Below are positions 1-8,738 of a stretch of DNA of 23,210 nucleotides, in pieces. The stretch is from CAVOBC01 sp963693635. GTDB taxonomy: Bacteria > Pseudomonadota > Gammaproteobacteria > Pseudomonadales > Azotimanducaceae. How positions within the stretch are numbered: position 1 is the stretch's first letter; each line of letters opens with the position of its first letter. The stretch spans positions 1 to 23,210 of the forward strand of contig CAVOBC010000025.1 of NCBI GenBank assembly GCA_963693635.1, given 5' to 3'. The translations under genes and the position numbers were made by a program. The notes under the pieces are model-generated. The model was not told the origin of the DNA and did not search any database. It worked only from the letters and a program-made list of their open reading frames with translations.

Positions 1-140
1 TGGGTTCTTGTTGTTGAACATTTGCCAGCGTCGCGGCGCGAGCGAGATTAGCTAAAGGTGCAAGTCAGTACAAGCAACGGTCAACGCCAGGCACCCTCAT
101 GCTGCGGTACACCGATGACCGAGCGATGACTGAGACTTCT

Positions 141-255
141 ACGATTCCAAATACGATTTCAAACCTCGCGTTTTCCGCAGAAAACGGCTGGGCATCCCTG
201 CACCACACGCGAGTGTCTGCCCCAGCAACAGAGTTCCGGGACAGGAACAAGCTAC
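141..255 (+). repeat. Dispersed intergenic repeat, copy 1 (degenerate)
   Basis: From about 174 to 255 this matches 16717-16797 at roughly 80% by eye, including the shared words GCATCCCTG, CACGCGAG, CTGCCCCAG and CAGGAAC. Its left part (ACGATTCC, then AAACCTCGCG) matches the left end of copy 3 with a deletion. The hairpin that is perfect in copy 2 is decayed here. The copy ends at the stop codon of the minus-strand dioxygenase, so it lies directly 3' of that gene. Nothing recognisable is seen in bases 1-140. Confidence 0.6.
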
Positions 256-1058
256 GGTGTTCGCGCGCCGTAGAAAAACTCACCCGCGAGATCGCGCTCC
301 CGATCATAAACGCGCGCGTGATTGGCAAGAAAAGGCACACCCTGCGCCCACAGATCGCCCTGCTCACGGGTCACAATCTCCTTGCTGTATTGCGCGAGAT
401 ACGCTCGCCGCGGTCGCGTTGTCTGGTTCGCCGTGCTGCGGTGCAGGGATGTGCTGGAGAAAACGACAATGCTTCCCGCGGCCACCTCGATCAACTCGCC
501 CGGATCATCGCCGGTATAACCCACGAGGTCGTTGGTCCCGTCTTCGACAACGTGAGGGAGCACGGTATCCCGCGTCCCCGCGCGGTCGTGTGGCATGACA
601 TAAATCGTGCCGTTCGACTCGGTCATGTCATCAAGTGCACACCAGCACGTGAGATAAGGCTTGTGCGTGTTTCCAGGATCACGCGTATTGACGTACCCGG
701 AGTCCTGATGCCATGCGAATTTCATTCCCTGCTCCGGGCCCTTGACGACCCATTGCTCGTTGAAAAGGAAAATGTCCGGTCCAAGAAAAGCCGAGGTCAC
801 GCGTGCCATGACATCACTGAAAATAAAATCAACAAGCCGGCGGCTGTCACGGTACCGATTGCTGATGAAATAGCGTTTGCCGCGATGGGTGATGCCGTAA
901 ACCTCACGCCCGCGTGCTTTCATGCTGCCGTCGATATAACCGACAAAGTAGGCACACTCTTCCCGAAGCATGGACAGCGTCTCCGCATCGATTGCCCCGG
1001 GTATGATCGCGTAGCCAACGTTGTCGAAGGCCTGCTTCTGTGCATCAGTTATCTGCAA
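252..1058 (-). CDS. Phytanoyl-CoA dioxygenase (PhyH) family Fe(II)/2-oxoglutarate oxygenase
   Basis: This is a 268-residue cytosolic enzyme of the PhyH family, non-haem iron oxygenases that hydroxylate small molecules or acyl-CoA using O2 and 2-oxoglutarate. The facial triad is visible: H117 and D119 in WHQDSGY, and the distal H206 in SLHRS. R217, eleven residues later, is placed to bind the 2-oxoglutarate carboxylate. The N-terminal FDNVGYAIIPGAID is typical of the family. Length is normal. The start is a TTG with an AGGGCGAG-like site about nine bases upstream; no in-frame ATG lies nearby. It is divergent from the crotonase at 1316. The substrate cannot be read from the sequence. Confidence 0.9.
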   Translation of the reverse strand: MQITDAQKQAFDNVGYAIIPGAIDAETLSMLREECAYFVGYIDGSMKARGREVYGITHRGKRYFISNRYRDSRRLVDFIFSDVMARVTSAFLGPDIFLFNEQWVVKGPEQGMKFAWHQDSGYVNTRDPGNTHKPYLTCWCALDDMTESNGTIYVMPHDRAGTRDTVLPHVVEDGTNDLVGYTGDDPGELIEVAAGSIVVFSSTSLHRSTANQTTRPRRAYLAQYSKEIVTREQGDLWAQGVPFLANHARVYDRERDLAGEFFYGARTP

Positions 1059-1315
1059 TTGGCTCGCCCTGCGTTCATGGTGCGGCCATCATAGCGAATC
1101 GGCACCGGGCGAGACGGTTCTCGATTGAATTATGATGACGTCTCACTCATCGAACCTGATCGACTCTGTCGAATCGCTGATTTGGCGCGAGCGGGCTAAT
1201 GCCCGTGACCATCAAGCCCGACCTTCAGCGTCGACCTTGAAAAGTGCAGGAACGCACTCTTGGCTGAATATGCTTCAGCACCACGCTTCAGCAACCCTTT
1301 AAAGAGACAGGACCG
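1059..1315. other. Divergent intergenic region between PhyH and crotonase genes
   Basis: This 257-bp gap must hold promoters for both flanking genes. A TATGAT hexamer at 1131-1136 could be a -10 element for the plus-strand gene, but I see no convincing -35. A short GCGGGC/GCCCG inverted repeat lies near 1188-1205. No gene is supported here. Confidence 0.35.
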
Positions 1316-2110
1316 ATGCAGACCACCTTTGAGAATCTGACTGTCGAGCGGGATGGCCCAATTGCTACCGTCACGTTCAATCGCCCTGAGAAAGCCAACG
1401 CCCTCAATTACGATCACCTTGCCGAGATTGAAGTAGCCGCACTGACCTTCCGTGAAGATGCCGACACCCGGGTCGTCATCTTCACCGGGGCGGGCACCCA
1501 CTTCTCGTCCGGGGCTGACCTCACCGACACGGGCGCTGCCTCCGCGGTGCCGTTTGTGCTGCGTCGACGGCGGTCCCGCATCGGCGAGCGTGCGATCAGC
1601 GCCCTGTATGACATGGACCAGATAACCATCGCCGCCTGGAACGGTGCCGCCATGGGCGGCGGCGCCTGTATCGCGACGGCGCTCGACTTTCGCATCGGCG
1701 CAGACGATTGCTTCATGCAGTACCCGGAGGTTGATATCGGTGTAAACCTGATGTGGAAGAGCCTGCCGCTCATTACACATCTCGTGGGACCGGCACGGGC
1801 CAAGCGCCTTGTCGCCGGTGGCGATCGGGTACATGCGGCGACCCTGCTCGATTGGGGCGTCCTTGACCAACTGGTGCCCCGCGCGGACCTCGCCAGTACA
1901 GCCCACGAACTCGCCGAGTTCTACGTCAACAAGTCGCCGATCGCTTGCCAGATGATCAAGCGCAGCATCAACGCCATTGTCTCTTCACTGGACCAGAGCA
2001 TCATGCATATGGACGTGGACCAGAACATCCTGTCTTCCATGACCGAGGACCGGTCCGAGGCGATCGCGGCTTACCGCGGCAAACGCAAGCCGACTTTCAC
2101 CGGCAACTGA
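1316..2110 (+). CDS. Enoyl-CoA hydratase/isomerase (crotonase) family protein
   Basis: This 264-residue protein has the crotonase fold and probably acts on an acyl-CoA thioester in the cytosol. Visible features are the N-terminal FNRPEKANAL, the first oxyanion-hole segment HFSSGADL (residues 62-69), the second at NGAAMGGG (109-116), and PEVDIG with E138 at the position of rat mitochondrial hydratase E164. The position of the other catalytic glutamate (rat E144) is C118 in GGGACIA, so simple hydration by the two-Glu mechanism is doubtful; an isomerase, hydrolase or other crotonase reaction is possible. An AGGA Shine-Dalgarno sits a few bases before the ATG. It converges on the VWA gene, separated by 53 bp. 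Confidence 0.92.
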   Translation: MQTTFENLTVERDGPIATVTFNRPEKANALNYDHLAEIEVAALTFREDADTRVVIFTGAGTHFSSGADLTDTGAASAVPFVLRRRRSRIGERAISALYDMDQITIAAWNGAAMGGGACIATALDFRIGADDCFMQYPEVDIGVNLMWKSLPLITHLVGPARAKRLVAGGDRVHAATLLDWGVLDQLVPRADLASTAHELAEFYVNKSPIACQMIKRSINAIVSSLDQSIMHMDVDQNILSSMTEDRSEAIAAYRGKRKPTFTGN

Positions 2111-2114
2111 GTCG

Positions 2115-2138
2115 TCGGTGCAATAGCTGTTGCACCGA
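2115..2138. terminator. Hairpin between convergent genes
   Basis: A perfect 9-bp inverted repeat, TCGGTGCAA and TTGCACCGA around a 6-base loop, lies just after the crotonase stop and before the VWA gene stop. A second GC-rich hairpin follows at about 2143-2158. There is no T tract, so intrinsic termination is uncertain; it may protect both 3' ends. Confidence 0.45.
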
Positions 2139-2163
2139 TGATCCCCGCAACCCGGGGGACGAT

Positions 2164-5127
2164 TCAGCCTGTCAGGCTGCGGTAGACCTTGGTTAGTTCC
2201 TGCGGCAATTGCTTGATCTCGCGCATCACCATGTACTGCTGATCGGGACACATTTCCCGCAGGTAATCGTGACCTGACTGATCAACCGTCAGGCAAAACG
2301 TCTGTATGCCTTGCCGCCGGGCTTCGGTAAGCGCCATGGTCGTGTCGCGTATGCCATATTCACGGCTGTTGCGATCGCTACCATAGTCGTGATCCTGCGG
2401 ATACCCGTCGCTGATAATGATCAGCGCCTTGACCCGGGATTCGGTCGCCGCGAGTGACCGGACGGCATGCCTGATCGGCGGTCCCATGCGTGTACTCCGA
2501 CAAGGCTTAATCGCGCCGATACGCCCCTTGACGTTTTCGTTTAGTGATTCCGAGAAGTCTTTGCACAAGAAATAATCAACCCGCTCGCGACCGTAGCCTG
2601 AGAAGCCGCAGATGGAATAACTGTCCCCCAGACCCTCGAGCGCGTTGGCCATGAGGATGACTGCCTGCTTCTCGAGATCAATGATCCGCGTCCCCGACCG
2701 CGCCGCTTCCACCTTATCGTAGAAGTTCGCCAGGAATGCCTCTTCGTCTTCATCCTCGTCCCATTTCGGCAAGGGCGGCGCATCCGGGTCCGGAATGCGA
2801 TCATCGGTGGACGCGCTCATGTCGAGCAGGAACAGCGCAGAGACGTCCCGGTCCTTGCGCTGACGCTGAACGTAAATCGCCTCGCCGGGGGTCCAGCCCG
2901 AACGACGATCAACGATCGCCTCAACGGCTTTTTCAAGATCGAGTTCCTCGCCGTCCGTCACCCCCTTCACTTTTCGCAGCATCTCGGGGCGCACGCGGTT
3001 TAGCTGACCGCGTACGTTGGCCGCAACATTCGCGAATTCAGTCAGCGTGTCGTCGAAATACGCTGCATCGCGCTCGGTCTCGGTGATCTCAAAGAGTGTG
3101 CACCAGCGACGACGGTAGTCGTTTATCTGATAGTCCCATTCATCGTATTGAAAGATGTGGCCGTCGTACTCGGCGAGCGGCGGCCCGTCGATCACCTGCC
3201 CGCCCTCTCTTCCCTCCGCCAGCGCTTTCGCCGGATCACCATCCTCGGCGTCCAACTGCTCTTCGAGGTCGGTCAGGAACATCCCCATCGAATCGCTGAC
3301 GGCGCCCTCTTTCATTTCCTCGATCGTGACGTTCTCAGCGTTGACCATGTCAGACAGCGAGAACGTTTCCTCTTCGTCGAGCGACTCCTTGAGGTCCATT
3401 TCGATGTTCCTGATCCGCGTTTGCAAGGCGAGATCATCGAGGTCCATCTCGCCGCGGAAGAGCACCGGGGCAACCTCAATATCAAGGTCATCGCTCACAG
3501 GAAGCAATAGCCGATAGCAAGCCTCCACCACGGCAGCGGTATCTGCGACGCTCGCCGTATCTGCATCCAGCCCCCCGAGCGCCTCAAGCAAAGGCGCAAG
3601 CAGCCCATCTGCAAGGACGGCGTCCCGCAGGTCGCCGAGTCCCGCACCAAGGCTGAATCGCACCATGCACTCAAGCCACGCGCTCACGCCCTCGCCTGAC
3701 GGTTCACGCGATCCGAGGGCATCTTGCATCAGCCAGGCAAGCTCGCTCCGCGCGCCACGCAAATGGCGCAGGATCTGCCAGTCGATACGCGCGTCTTCGC
3801 AAATGCGAAAGAGCGTCTGGGCAAGATCGGGGTCGGCAAAGGTCGCAAAAAAGGCCGAGAACGGATCGCGGCTGTCGCCATACGCAAAACTCGTCGTTTT
3901 GAACTCGAATACGCCGAGTTGATGCAGCAGTGACATCTTGAGCAGACTGAAATTTCGTGCGCGGTCGGTGAACCGGTTCACCCGCTCGGGCAACTGCACG
4001 ACCCCGCCCGACAGGAGTGGCAGGAGCCTCATCGGATCGGCCGATGCGGCTGCCGGCAGTGATTCAAGATGCAGCCGTTCGCCGGTAAACCCTTCTGTAT
4101 AGAGTTGCAGCGGGCGCAGATAGTCGATGAGATCGATCTGCCCCCGCAGGCCCGCGAGGCAATCCAGCGAGCCCACGGAGATGAATGAGAACCACGCGTC
4201 ACCCGCGTGCGGATTGTCCTCCGTCACGCGAAGCCCCTCGTCAATCCAGGCATCAACGAGCCCGGGTTGAGACATTGGCAAACGGTCGATCACCGACAGC
4301 ATCGCAACAGCGACACGGGGTCCCGGCAGCCGCATGAGGCACTTCAGAAGACGGCCGCCGTCGTCCCGCGGACACTGTCGCAGCGCCGCTAGCGTGGGCG
4401 GCAACCAGACCACTTCACCGGCATCACCGTGCCAGGTCTCGAACAAATCCGTCAGCCCACGAGGGAAGCCGCTGTCGCGGATCTGCGGGTAGTGCTGCAG
4501 ATAGTAGAGCGCATGCGAGTGGCTCTCCGATGACAGGGCGGCAACGCGATGCCAATCAACGCCGCCGCAATCGATGGTGACAGCCAGATAGTCATCGAGA
4601 CGACGCCGATCCCGGGTCAGCCCACTCGCAAGCCGTGCCCAGACCTGCACCTCGTCCACACGATTTTCCGCTGCAAAGGCGAACGCAGCGCGCAGCGTAC
4701 CGACAATGAGCGCTGAAGCCTGCGGAAACCGGTTGGTGACCTCGCTGAACAATGCATCGATCGCCGCAATCGCCGGCGCTCGTTCGGCCACCCTCATGGC
4801 TCGCACTGATTGCAGATACAGCGATGCCGGCTCAAAGGTGTAGTTGCTGAGCGTCACGGCGAATCGGCCTCGCTCCAGCACGAACGCGAGGTCATCGTTT
4901 CCCTGATCACACTCAGACTCAGTCAGCGCGAGGAACGCGTCAGCACACTCCCAGGCATGCCAGCCGCGGCTCGCAAGTGCAAGGGTTGTCTGCGCCCAGT
5001 CGGCGACCCGATCTTTGGGGTTGGCTGTTGCTATGCGCGCGTGCACGCGGACGTAGCGTTCGCCCGTTGGACCGTGCAGACGCGTCAGTTGCGCCGCAGC
5101 ATCCATATCATCTGACTCGTCACTCAC
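2164..5127 (-). CDS. NorD/CbbO-type VWA-domain protein (AAA+ partner)
   Basis: This 987-residue protein has a C-terminal von Willebrand factor A domain with a MIDAS metal site: DMSAS at about residues 769-773, a threonine in STRMGPP near 879, and ISDG near 905. Ahead of it is a highly acidic linker, and the first 500 or so residues are helical and not recognisable to me. The arrangement matches NorD and CbbO, which act with NorQ/CbbQ AAA+ ATPases to activate or insert cofactors into NO reductase or Rubisco. The matching ATPase lies immediately upstream at 5294-6145. It is longer than I would expect for CbbO. The start is GTG; ATG at residue 8 is an alternative. No Rubisco or NO reductase gene is in view, so the client is unknown. 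Confidence 0.85.
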   Translation of the reverse strand: MSDESDDMDAAAQLTRLHGPTGERYVRVHARIATANPKDRVADWAQTTLALASRGWHAWECADAFLALTESECDQGNDDLAFVLERGRFAVTLSNYTFEPASLYLQSVRAMRVAERAPAIAAIDALFSEVTNRFPQASALIVGTLRAAFAFAAENRVDEVQVWARLASGLTRDRRRLDDYLAVTIDCGGVDWHRVAALSSESHSHALYYLQHYPQIRDSGFPRGLTDLFETWHGDAGEVVWLPPTLAALRQCPRDDGGRLLKCLMRLPGPRVAVAMLSVIDRLPMSQPGLVDAWIDEGLRVTEDNPHAGDAWFSFISVGSLDCLAGLRGQIDLIDYLRPLQLYTEGFTGERLHLESLPAAASADPMRLLPLLSGGVVQLPERVNRFTDRARNFSLLKMSLLHQLGVFEFKTTSFAYGDSRDPFSAFFATFADPDLAQTLFRICEDARIDWQILRHLRGARSELAWLMQDALGSREPSGEGVSAWLECMVRFSLGAGLGDLRDAVLADGLLAPLLEALGGLDADTASVADTAAVVEACYRLLLPVSDDLDIEVAPVLFRGEMDLDDLALQTRIRNIEMDLKESLDEEETFSLSDMVNAENVTIEEMKEGAVSDSMGMFLTDLEEQLDAEDGDPAKALAEGREGGQVIDGPPLAEYDGHIFQYDEWDYQINDYRRRWCTLFEITETERDAAYFDDTLTEFANVAANVRGQLNRVRPEMLRKVKGVTDGEELDLEKAVEAIVDRRSGWTPGEAIYVQRQRKDRDVSALFLLDMSASTDDRIPDPDAPPLPKWDEDEDEEAFLANFYDKVEAARSGTRIIDLEKQAVILMANALEGLGDSYSICGFSGYGRERVDYFLCKDFSESLNENVKGRIGAIKPCRSTRMGPPIRHAVRSLAATESRVKALIIISDGYPQDHDYGSDRNSREYGIRDTTMALTEARRQGIQTFCLTVDQSGHDYLREMCPDQQYMVMREIKQLPQELTKVYRSLTG

Positions 5128-5293
5128 AAGGATCGCCTGGCAGGTTCACGCAGACCATGCATCAGCACCCTTTCATGGAACTGAATCAATATGTACCGTG
5201 AGTTCCCTGCGCGACAGCGCTGTAAGCAGCGCCGTGAAATGCTGCTAAACGCAGATTGGCCGTTCGCCCGTATTTGATTCACGACCGTAGGAG

Positions 5294-6145
5294 CTATTTC
5301 GGGAAGAAGGTCGTGACAAGCTCATCAACAGCCCGCTGCACATCGGTATCGTCGGAGACCGCGCGCGAGACCGCGACGTCACAGGCCCGACGCGGCGCAA
5401 TGCCTGCCACGATCAATTGCCCGGCATACACGAGCAATCGGGTGCTGACGCCTTCATCAAAGCCGTGCTGGTGCAGGTTTCGTACCCGCGCTCCGAGCCG
5501 CGCTAGGTCGCCTGCTGTCGCGCCATCAACACCGGACTCGTGGGCAATGATGTCCGCCTCATCCGCCTCGCTCGGGTAGTCGAAATCGAGCGCAACGAAG
5601 CGTTGGCGCGTGCTCGGTTTCAGATCCTTCAAGACGTTCTGATAGCCGGGATTGTAAGAAATCACGAGCAGGAAGTTGGCGTGCGCGTCGAGTACCTCGC
5701 CGCGCTTTTCAATCGGCAGAATGCGCCGGTGATCGGTTAGCGAGTGAATTAAAACGGTGGAGTCCTTGCGGGCTTCCACGATTTCATCGAGATAACAGAT
5801 GGCGCCTTCCTTGACACATCGCGTCAGGGGGCCGTCCTGCCAGACCGTCTCGTCACCCTGCAGAAGAAATCGCCCGACCAGATCAGTTGCGCTCAAATCC
5901 TCGTGGCAAGCGACCGTCTGCAACGGATTAGTGAGTGCAGCCTGCGCTTCGGTGGCCCGCTCGCTCCGGTAGAGCAGCCAGGCCATGTATTCTACAAACC
6001 GAGTCTTGCCGCACCCCGTCGGACCTTTGAGCAGAATGGGCAGGCGCGCTGCGTACGCTGCGAGGAACAACTCGACCTCATCGGCGAGCGGGAGGTAATA
6101 AGGCTCCTCCCGCAACGCGTACGCTTCATTTGTTTCGCTTCTCAC
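5294..6145 (-). CDS. CbbQ/NirQ/NorQ-type MoxR AAA+ ATPase
   Basis: This 283-residue ATPase carries Walker A GPTGCGKT (41-48), the family-typical HEDLSATDLVGRFLL (81-95), Walker B CYLDE (117-121), a sensor-1 asparagine in SYNPG (N165) and arginine-finger candidates at R180 and R182. The C-terminal quarter corresponds to the CbbQ C-terminal domain. Such proteins form hexameric rings that, with a VWA partner, remodel a metalloenzyme. The VWA partner follows at 2164-5127 after a 166-bp gap. The start is GTG preceded by AAGGA. It probably belongs to the operon beginning with the hydrolase at 7645; 76 bp separate it from the upstream crotonase. Confidence 0.92.
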   Translation of the reverse strand: MRSETNEAYALREEPYYLPLADEVELFLAAYAARLPILLKGPTGCGKTRFVEYMAWLLYRSERATEAQAALTNPLQTVACHEDLSATDLVGRFLLQGDETVWQDGPLTRCVKEGAICYLDEIVEARKDSTVLIHSLTDHRRILPIEKRGEVLDAHANFLLVISYNPGYQNVLKDLKPSTRQRFVALDFDYPSEADEADIIAHESGVDGATAGDLARLGARVRNLHQHGFDEGVSTRLLVYAGQLIVAGIAPRRACDVAVSRAVSDDTDVQRAVDELVTTFFPK

Positions 6146-6221
6146 ACAATATCCTTCAGTTTTGTCCCGGACCTACACCTGTCTCGGGTCTCTTATCTAT
6201 CTCTTGTCTCTTGTCTTTTCG

Positions 6222-7052
6222 TCACTCGTCTTCGGTCACTCGCCAATTTGGTCGACGTTTCTGCAAAAAGGCAGCGACCCCTTCCACGTAGTTCGGATGT
6301 CGCATCATGTCCCGGGTCAGCGCTTCGGCAGCCTCCACCGACGCACCTACGTCGCGGTGCAGATCACGATAGATCTGATGGCGCGTCTCACGCAGCGAGT
6401 CCGGCGAGACGGTGTCAACCATAGACCGCACGTACTCATACGTCTCCTGCAGCAACTGGTCAGGTGGGATCACCCGGTTGACAACGCCGAGCGAACCGGC
6501 TTCGTCGGCCAGGAAAATCCGACTCGTCAGCAGCAGGTCGTTTGCGCGGGTGAGCCCAATCATGCGCGGCAAAAGCCACGAGAGTCCGAATTCCGCTGGC
6601 AAACTCAATTTGCCGTGCGCCGTCGTGAACTTGACGCCCTGGGCGGCAAACCGGATATCGGCAAAGCAGGCAAGCGCCAGTCCCACGCCGGCACATGGGC
6701 CGTTGATTGCCGCGACCAGGGGTTTAGTCAACCCGAAGTGATAGGCGAATGCGGTGTCAAAGAAAGGGCTCACGCCATATCCGGGCTCTGCCAGCGGGTC
6801 TGGCGTGCCGGGGTCGTACCCGCCCTTGGCAACATGACCCTCCAGCGCTTTGGAGTCTGCGCCAACGCAGAACGAGCGACCCTCTCCCGTCAACACAATT
6901 GCCCGTATCGCCGGGTCCGCGTCCGCCTCAGCCAGAACATACCGGTATTCCGTATGCATCCGGCCCGTCCATGCATTCATCCGCTCCGGCCGCGACAGAA
7001 AGATGGTTGCAATGCCGCGATCTATCTCATATCGGGTTGCCTTCAATTCCAT
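6222..7052 (-). CDS. Enoyl-CoA hydratase/isomerase (crotonase) family protein
   Basis: This 276-residue crotonase starts at an ATG that overlaps the last 10 bases of the upstream hydrolase gene; a TTG at 7064 would add four residues. Oxyanion-hole segments SFCVGADS and NGPCAGVG are present. The rat E144 position falls in the alanine-rich GLALACF, and the E164 position aligns with histidine in FTTAHGKL. A glutamate appears instead in LPAEFGLSWLLPR, a pattern I associate with a subgroup of enoyl-CoA-hydratase-annotated proteins of unclear reaction. It probably acts on an acyl-CoA ester in the cytosol. Its operon position ties it to the hydrolase and to the AAA+/VWA pair. Confidence 0.9.
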   Translation of the reverse strand: MELKATRYEIDRGIATIFLSRPERMNAWTGRMHTEYRYVLAEADADPAIRAIVLTGEGRSFCVGADSKALEGHVAKGGYDPGTPDPLAEPGYGVSPFFDTAFAYHFGLTKPLVAAINGPCAGVGLALACFADIRFAAQGVKFTTAHGKLSLPAEFGLSWLLPRMIGLTRANDLLLTSRIFLADEAGSLGVVNRVIPPDQLLQETYEYVRSMVDTVSPDSLRETRHQIYRDLHRDVGASVEAAEALTRDMMRHPNYVEGVAAFLQKRRPNWRVTEDE

Positions 7053-7645
7053 TCTTTGACCCAACTGCCAACGGCGAAACCAATTGAGCGGATTGACGAT
7101 TGAAAGAAATGATCGCTGCCGGCGAGTGTCACTACGAAGCTGGAACCGATCACTTCGAAGCGCGAGCGCGTTGACGCCTCATCAACGAATTGATCGTCGC
7201 TGCCGAGGATGATCAACTGCTCGATCTCGGGAATTGGTGAGGACGTCATCGACAACGGCGGGGCAATCAGGACCAACCGGGTCGCCTGCGCATCAACCGC
7301 TGCGGCAAGCGCCATTACTGCACCGAAGGAGTAGCCGGCAATGATTATCTCAGTGGCACCTGATGCTTCACGCAAATGTGCAGCGGCGGCCCGCACATCG
7401 GCAGCCTCGCCTTTGCCATCGTCAAAAGTGCCGTCGCTCGCACCAACACCACGAAAGTTAAACCGCAGTGTCGACAATCCAGCTTCAGTTAAAGCCTCGG
7501 CCATAATGCCAACAATGCTGTCGTTCAGGGTCCCGCCATAGAGCGGGTGCGGATGGCAGAGAACGGCCGCACGGGTTGCGCCAGCGACAATGCTGATCTC
7601 GCCCTCAAGCGAACCGGCGGGGCCCGCGATGGCGGTGTAAGACAC
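7043..7645 (-). CDS. Small alpha/beta hydrolase (dienelactone-hydrolase-like)
   Basis: This 200-residue cytosolic alpha/beta hydrolase has the triad in view: S106 in the nucleophile elbow GYSFGA, an aspartate in GSDDQF (D150 or D151), and H179 in GSDHFF. The CHPHPLYGGTLND and RFNFRGVGASDG segments are characteristic of a widespread family of short hydrolases whose substrates are mostly unknown. The start is GTG with a clear AAGGAG site about nine bases upstream. It is the first gene of a leftward operon and overlaps the following crotonase, consistent with translational coupling. A thioesterase or ester hydrolase role beside an acyl-CoA enzyme is plausible but inferred. Confidence 0.9.
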   Translation of the reverse strand: MSYTAIAGPAGSLEGEISIVAGATRAAVLCHPHPLYGGTLNDSIVGIMAEALTEAGLSTLRFNFRGVGASDGTFDDGKGEAADVRAAAAHLREASGATEIIIAGYSFGAVMALAAAVDAQATRLVLIAPPLSMTSSPIPEIEQLIILGSDDQFVDEASTRSRFEVIGSSFVVTLAGSDHFFQSSIRSIGFAVGSWVKEWN

Positions 7646-7891
7646 GCTTTTTCTCCTTGCTGCTGGTTGCCCTCGCGATCTGCTCTCCCGGCCCCAACCG
7701 GTGACACGACGCGCACCCGATTCAGGGCCCTATGCAACCTGATCCTGCCGCCGCGCAGACCACCTCTGCGGCCACGGCGCCACCATATCACAGCGCCCCA
7801 CCCCTCCACGTAGGGTCCTCCATGCCCGCCGCATGCTAGGCTTGCCACGAATCCGGAGCCACCAACTAGACGCCCGGGACGTCACACTTTC

Positions 7892-8326
7892 ATGCGACAC
7901 CTGTTCCTTGGGTTTGTGATCATACCGATCATTGAAATGGTCGTACTGATTAATGTCGGCGGCTGGATCGGCGTGCTTCCCACCATCGCTCTCGTCGTCG
8001 CAACTGCCGCGCTCGGCGTGTGGATGCTGCGACGCGAAGGCACGGCAACGCTCGCGCGCGTCCAGGCGACCCTGGCGCGCGGGGAGATACCAGAGACTGC
8101 GCTGGTTGAGGGCGCGCTGTTGCTGATAGGCGGGGCACTGTTGCTTACGCCGGGATTCGTCACGGACGGGATCGGATTCATCTGCCTCGCCCCGCCGTCA
8201 AGGATGGCCATCGCGCGAGCGGTCCTCGCTCGCGGTCTCGCCAGATTCGCGAGAAACCAACCGGGTCAAACCTTCGATGAGCACAGTCAGAGCCTTGACG
8301 GCAAGTTCCGTGTAGAGGACGACTGA
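7892..8326 (+). CDS. fxsA: FxsA family membrane protein
   Basis: This 144-residue inner-membrane protein matches FxsA (originally linked to suppression of F exclusion of phage T7): an N-terminal hydrophobic segment with IIEMVVLINVGGWIG, a second helix ending in LGVWMLRREG, then the conserved segment ALLLIGGALLLTPGFVTDGIGF followed by a PPSR turn. The tail is short, polar and acidic. Length is normal for the family. The Shine-Dalgarno before the ATG is weak. The 246 bp before it are shared with the divergent hydrolase gene. The molecular role of the family is poorly known. No groES/groEL lies downstream here. Confidence 0.93.
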   Translation: MRHLFLGFVIIPIIEMVVLINVGGWIGVLPTIALVVATAALGVWMLRREGTATLARVQATLARGEIPETALVEGALLLIGGALLLTPGFVTDGIGFICLAPPSRMAIARAVLARGLARFARNQPGQTFDEHSQSLDGKFRVEDD

Positions 8327-8710
8327 GTCCCGACAACGGCTCACTGTCGCCGAGACCGGCCGCGTGTTCAATTTTCCGAACCTAAAATTATATCGTCGGT
8401 TTTTCTTACACATCGATTCAATGCTAACTTCCGAAGCAAGACGACGGCCCCCCTGTCGCGCGCGCCGACTCGACTCGACGGTCATTTTCCACGAGTCAGC
8501 GGTATTGCATAACCCTTTGTTTTTAAATCAAGACTGCGAATCGTGAGACGACGCGTCGAGGCGATTGTCAGAATTCATTACGCTCGATTTATCAGTGTCG
8601 GGTTTCTTTACAATATGCCAGCACGGAGCCGAACCCCCAGGGAGCTGCAACAATCCCAACCTGGTCATAACATATTGTTATATAATACTATTTAGAGATA
8701 TCAGCCAACG
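8327..8710. other. AT-rich intergenic region upstream of the PEP-CTERM gene
   Basis: This long non-coding stretch is clearly richer in A and T than the neighbouring genes, notably near 8370-8420, 8510-8530 and 8670-8700. It includes a perfect TATAAT at 8681-8686 without a good -35, and a CGACGCGTCG palindrome at 8549-8558. It could hold activator sites for the sigma-54-like promoter that follows. I see no convincing gene in it. Confidence 0.5.
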
Positions 8711-8727
8711 TTGGCACGCTTAGTGCT
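8711..8727 (+). promoter_or_regulatory. Putative sigma-54 (RpoN) promoter
   Basis: TTGGCACGCTTAGTGCT closely matches the -24/-12 consensus TTGGCACG-N4-TTGCT, with GG and GC separated by exactly ten bases (GG 8713-8714, GC 8725-8726). Exosortase/PEP-CTERM loci are known to carry the PrsK/PrsR system, whose regulator is of the sigma-54-activating type, so an RpoN promoter before a PEP-CTERM gene fits. The predicted transcript start falls at about 8738, one base before the ATG at 8739. Confidence 0.55.
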
Positions 8728-8738
8728 CTACCCCAAGC

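Noticed and set aside
99..1094. 331-codon plus-strand open frame across the PhyH gene
   Set aside because: It lies antisense to a gene with a complete iron-binding triad, and its translation shows no domain.
2164..6145. Calling the AAA+/VWA pair cbbQ/cbbO or norQ/norD outright
   Set aside because: No Rubisco or NO reductase gene is in the window, so the client and hence the gene name cannot be assigned.
8681..8686. Perfect TATAAT as a sigma-70 promoter for the PEP-CTERM gene
   Set aside because: No acceptable -35 hexamer lies 16-18 bp upstream, and the sigma-54-like site is a better match; not excluded.
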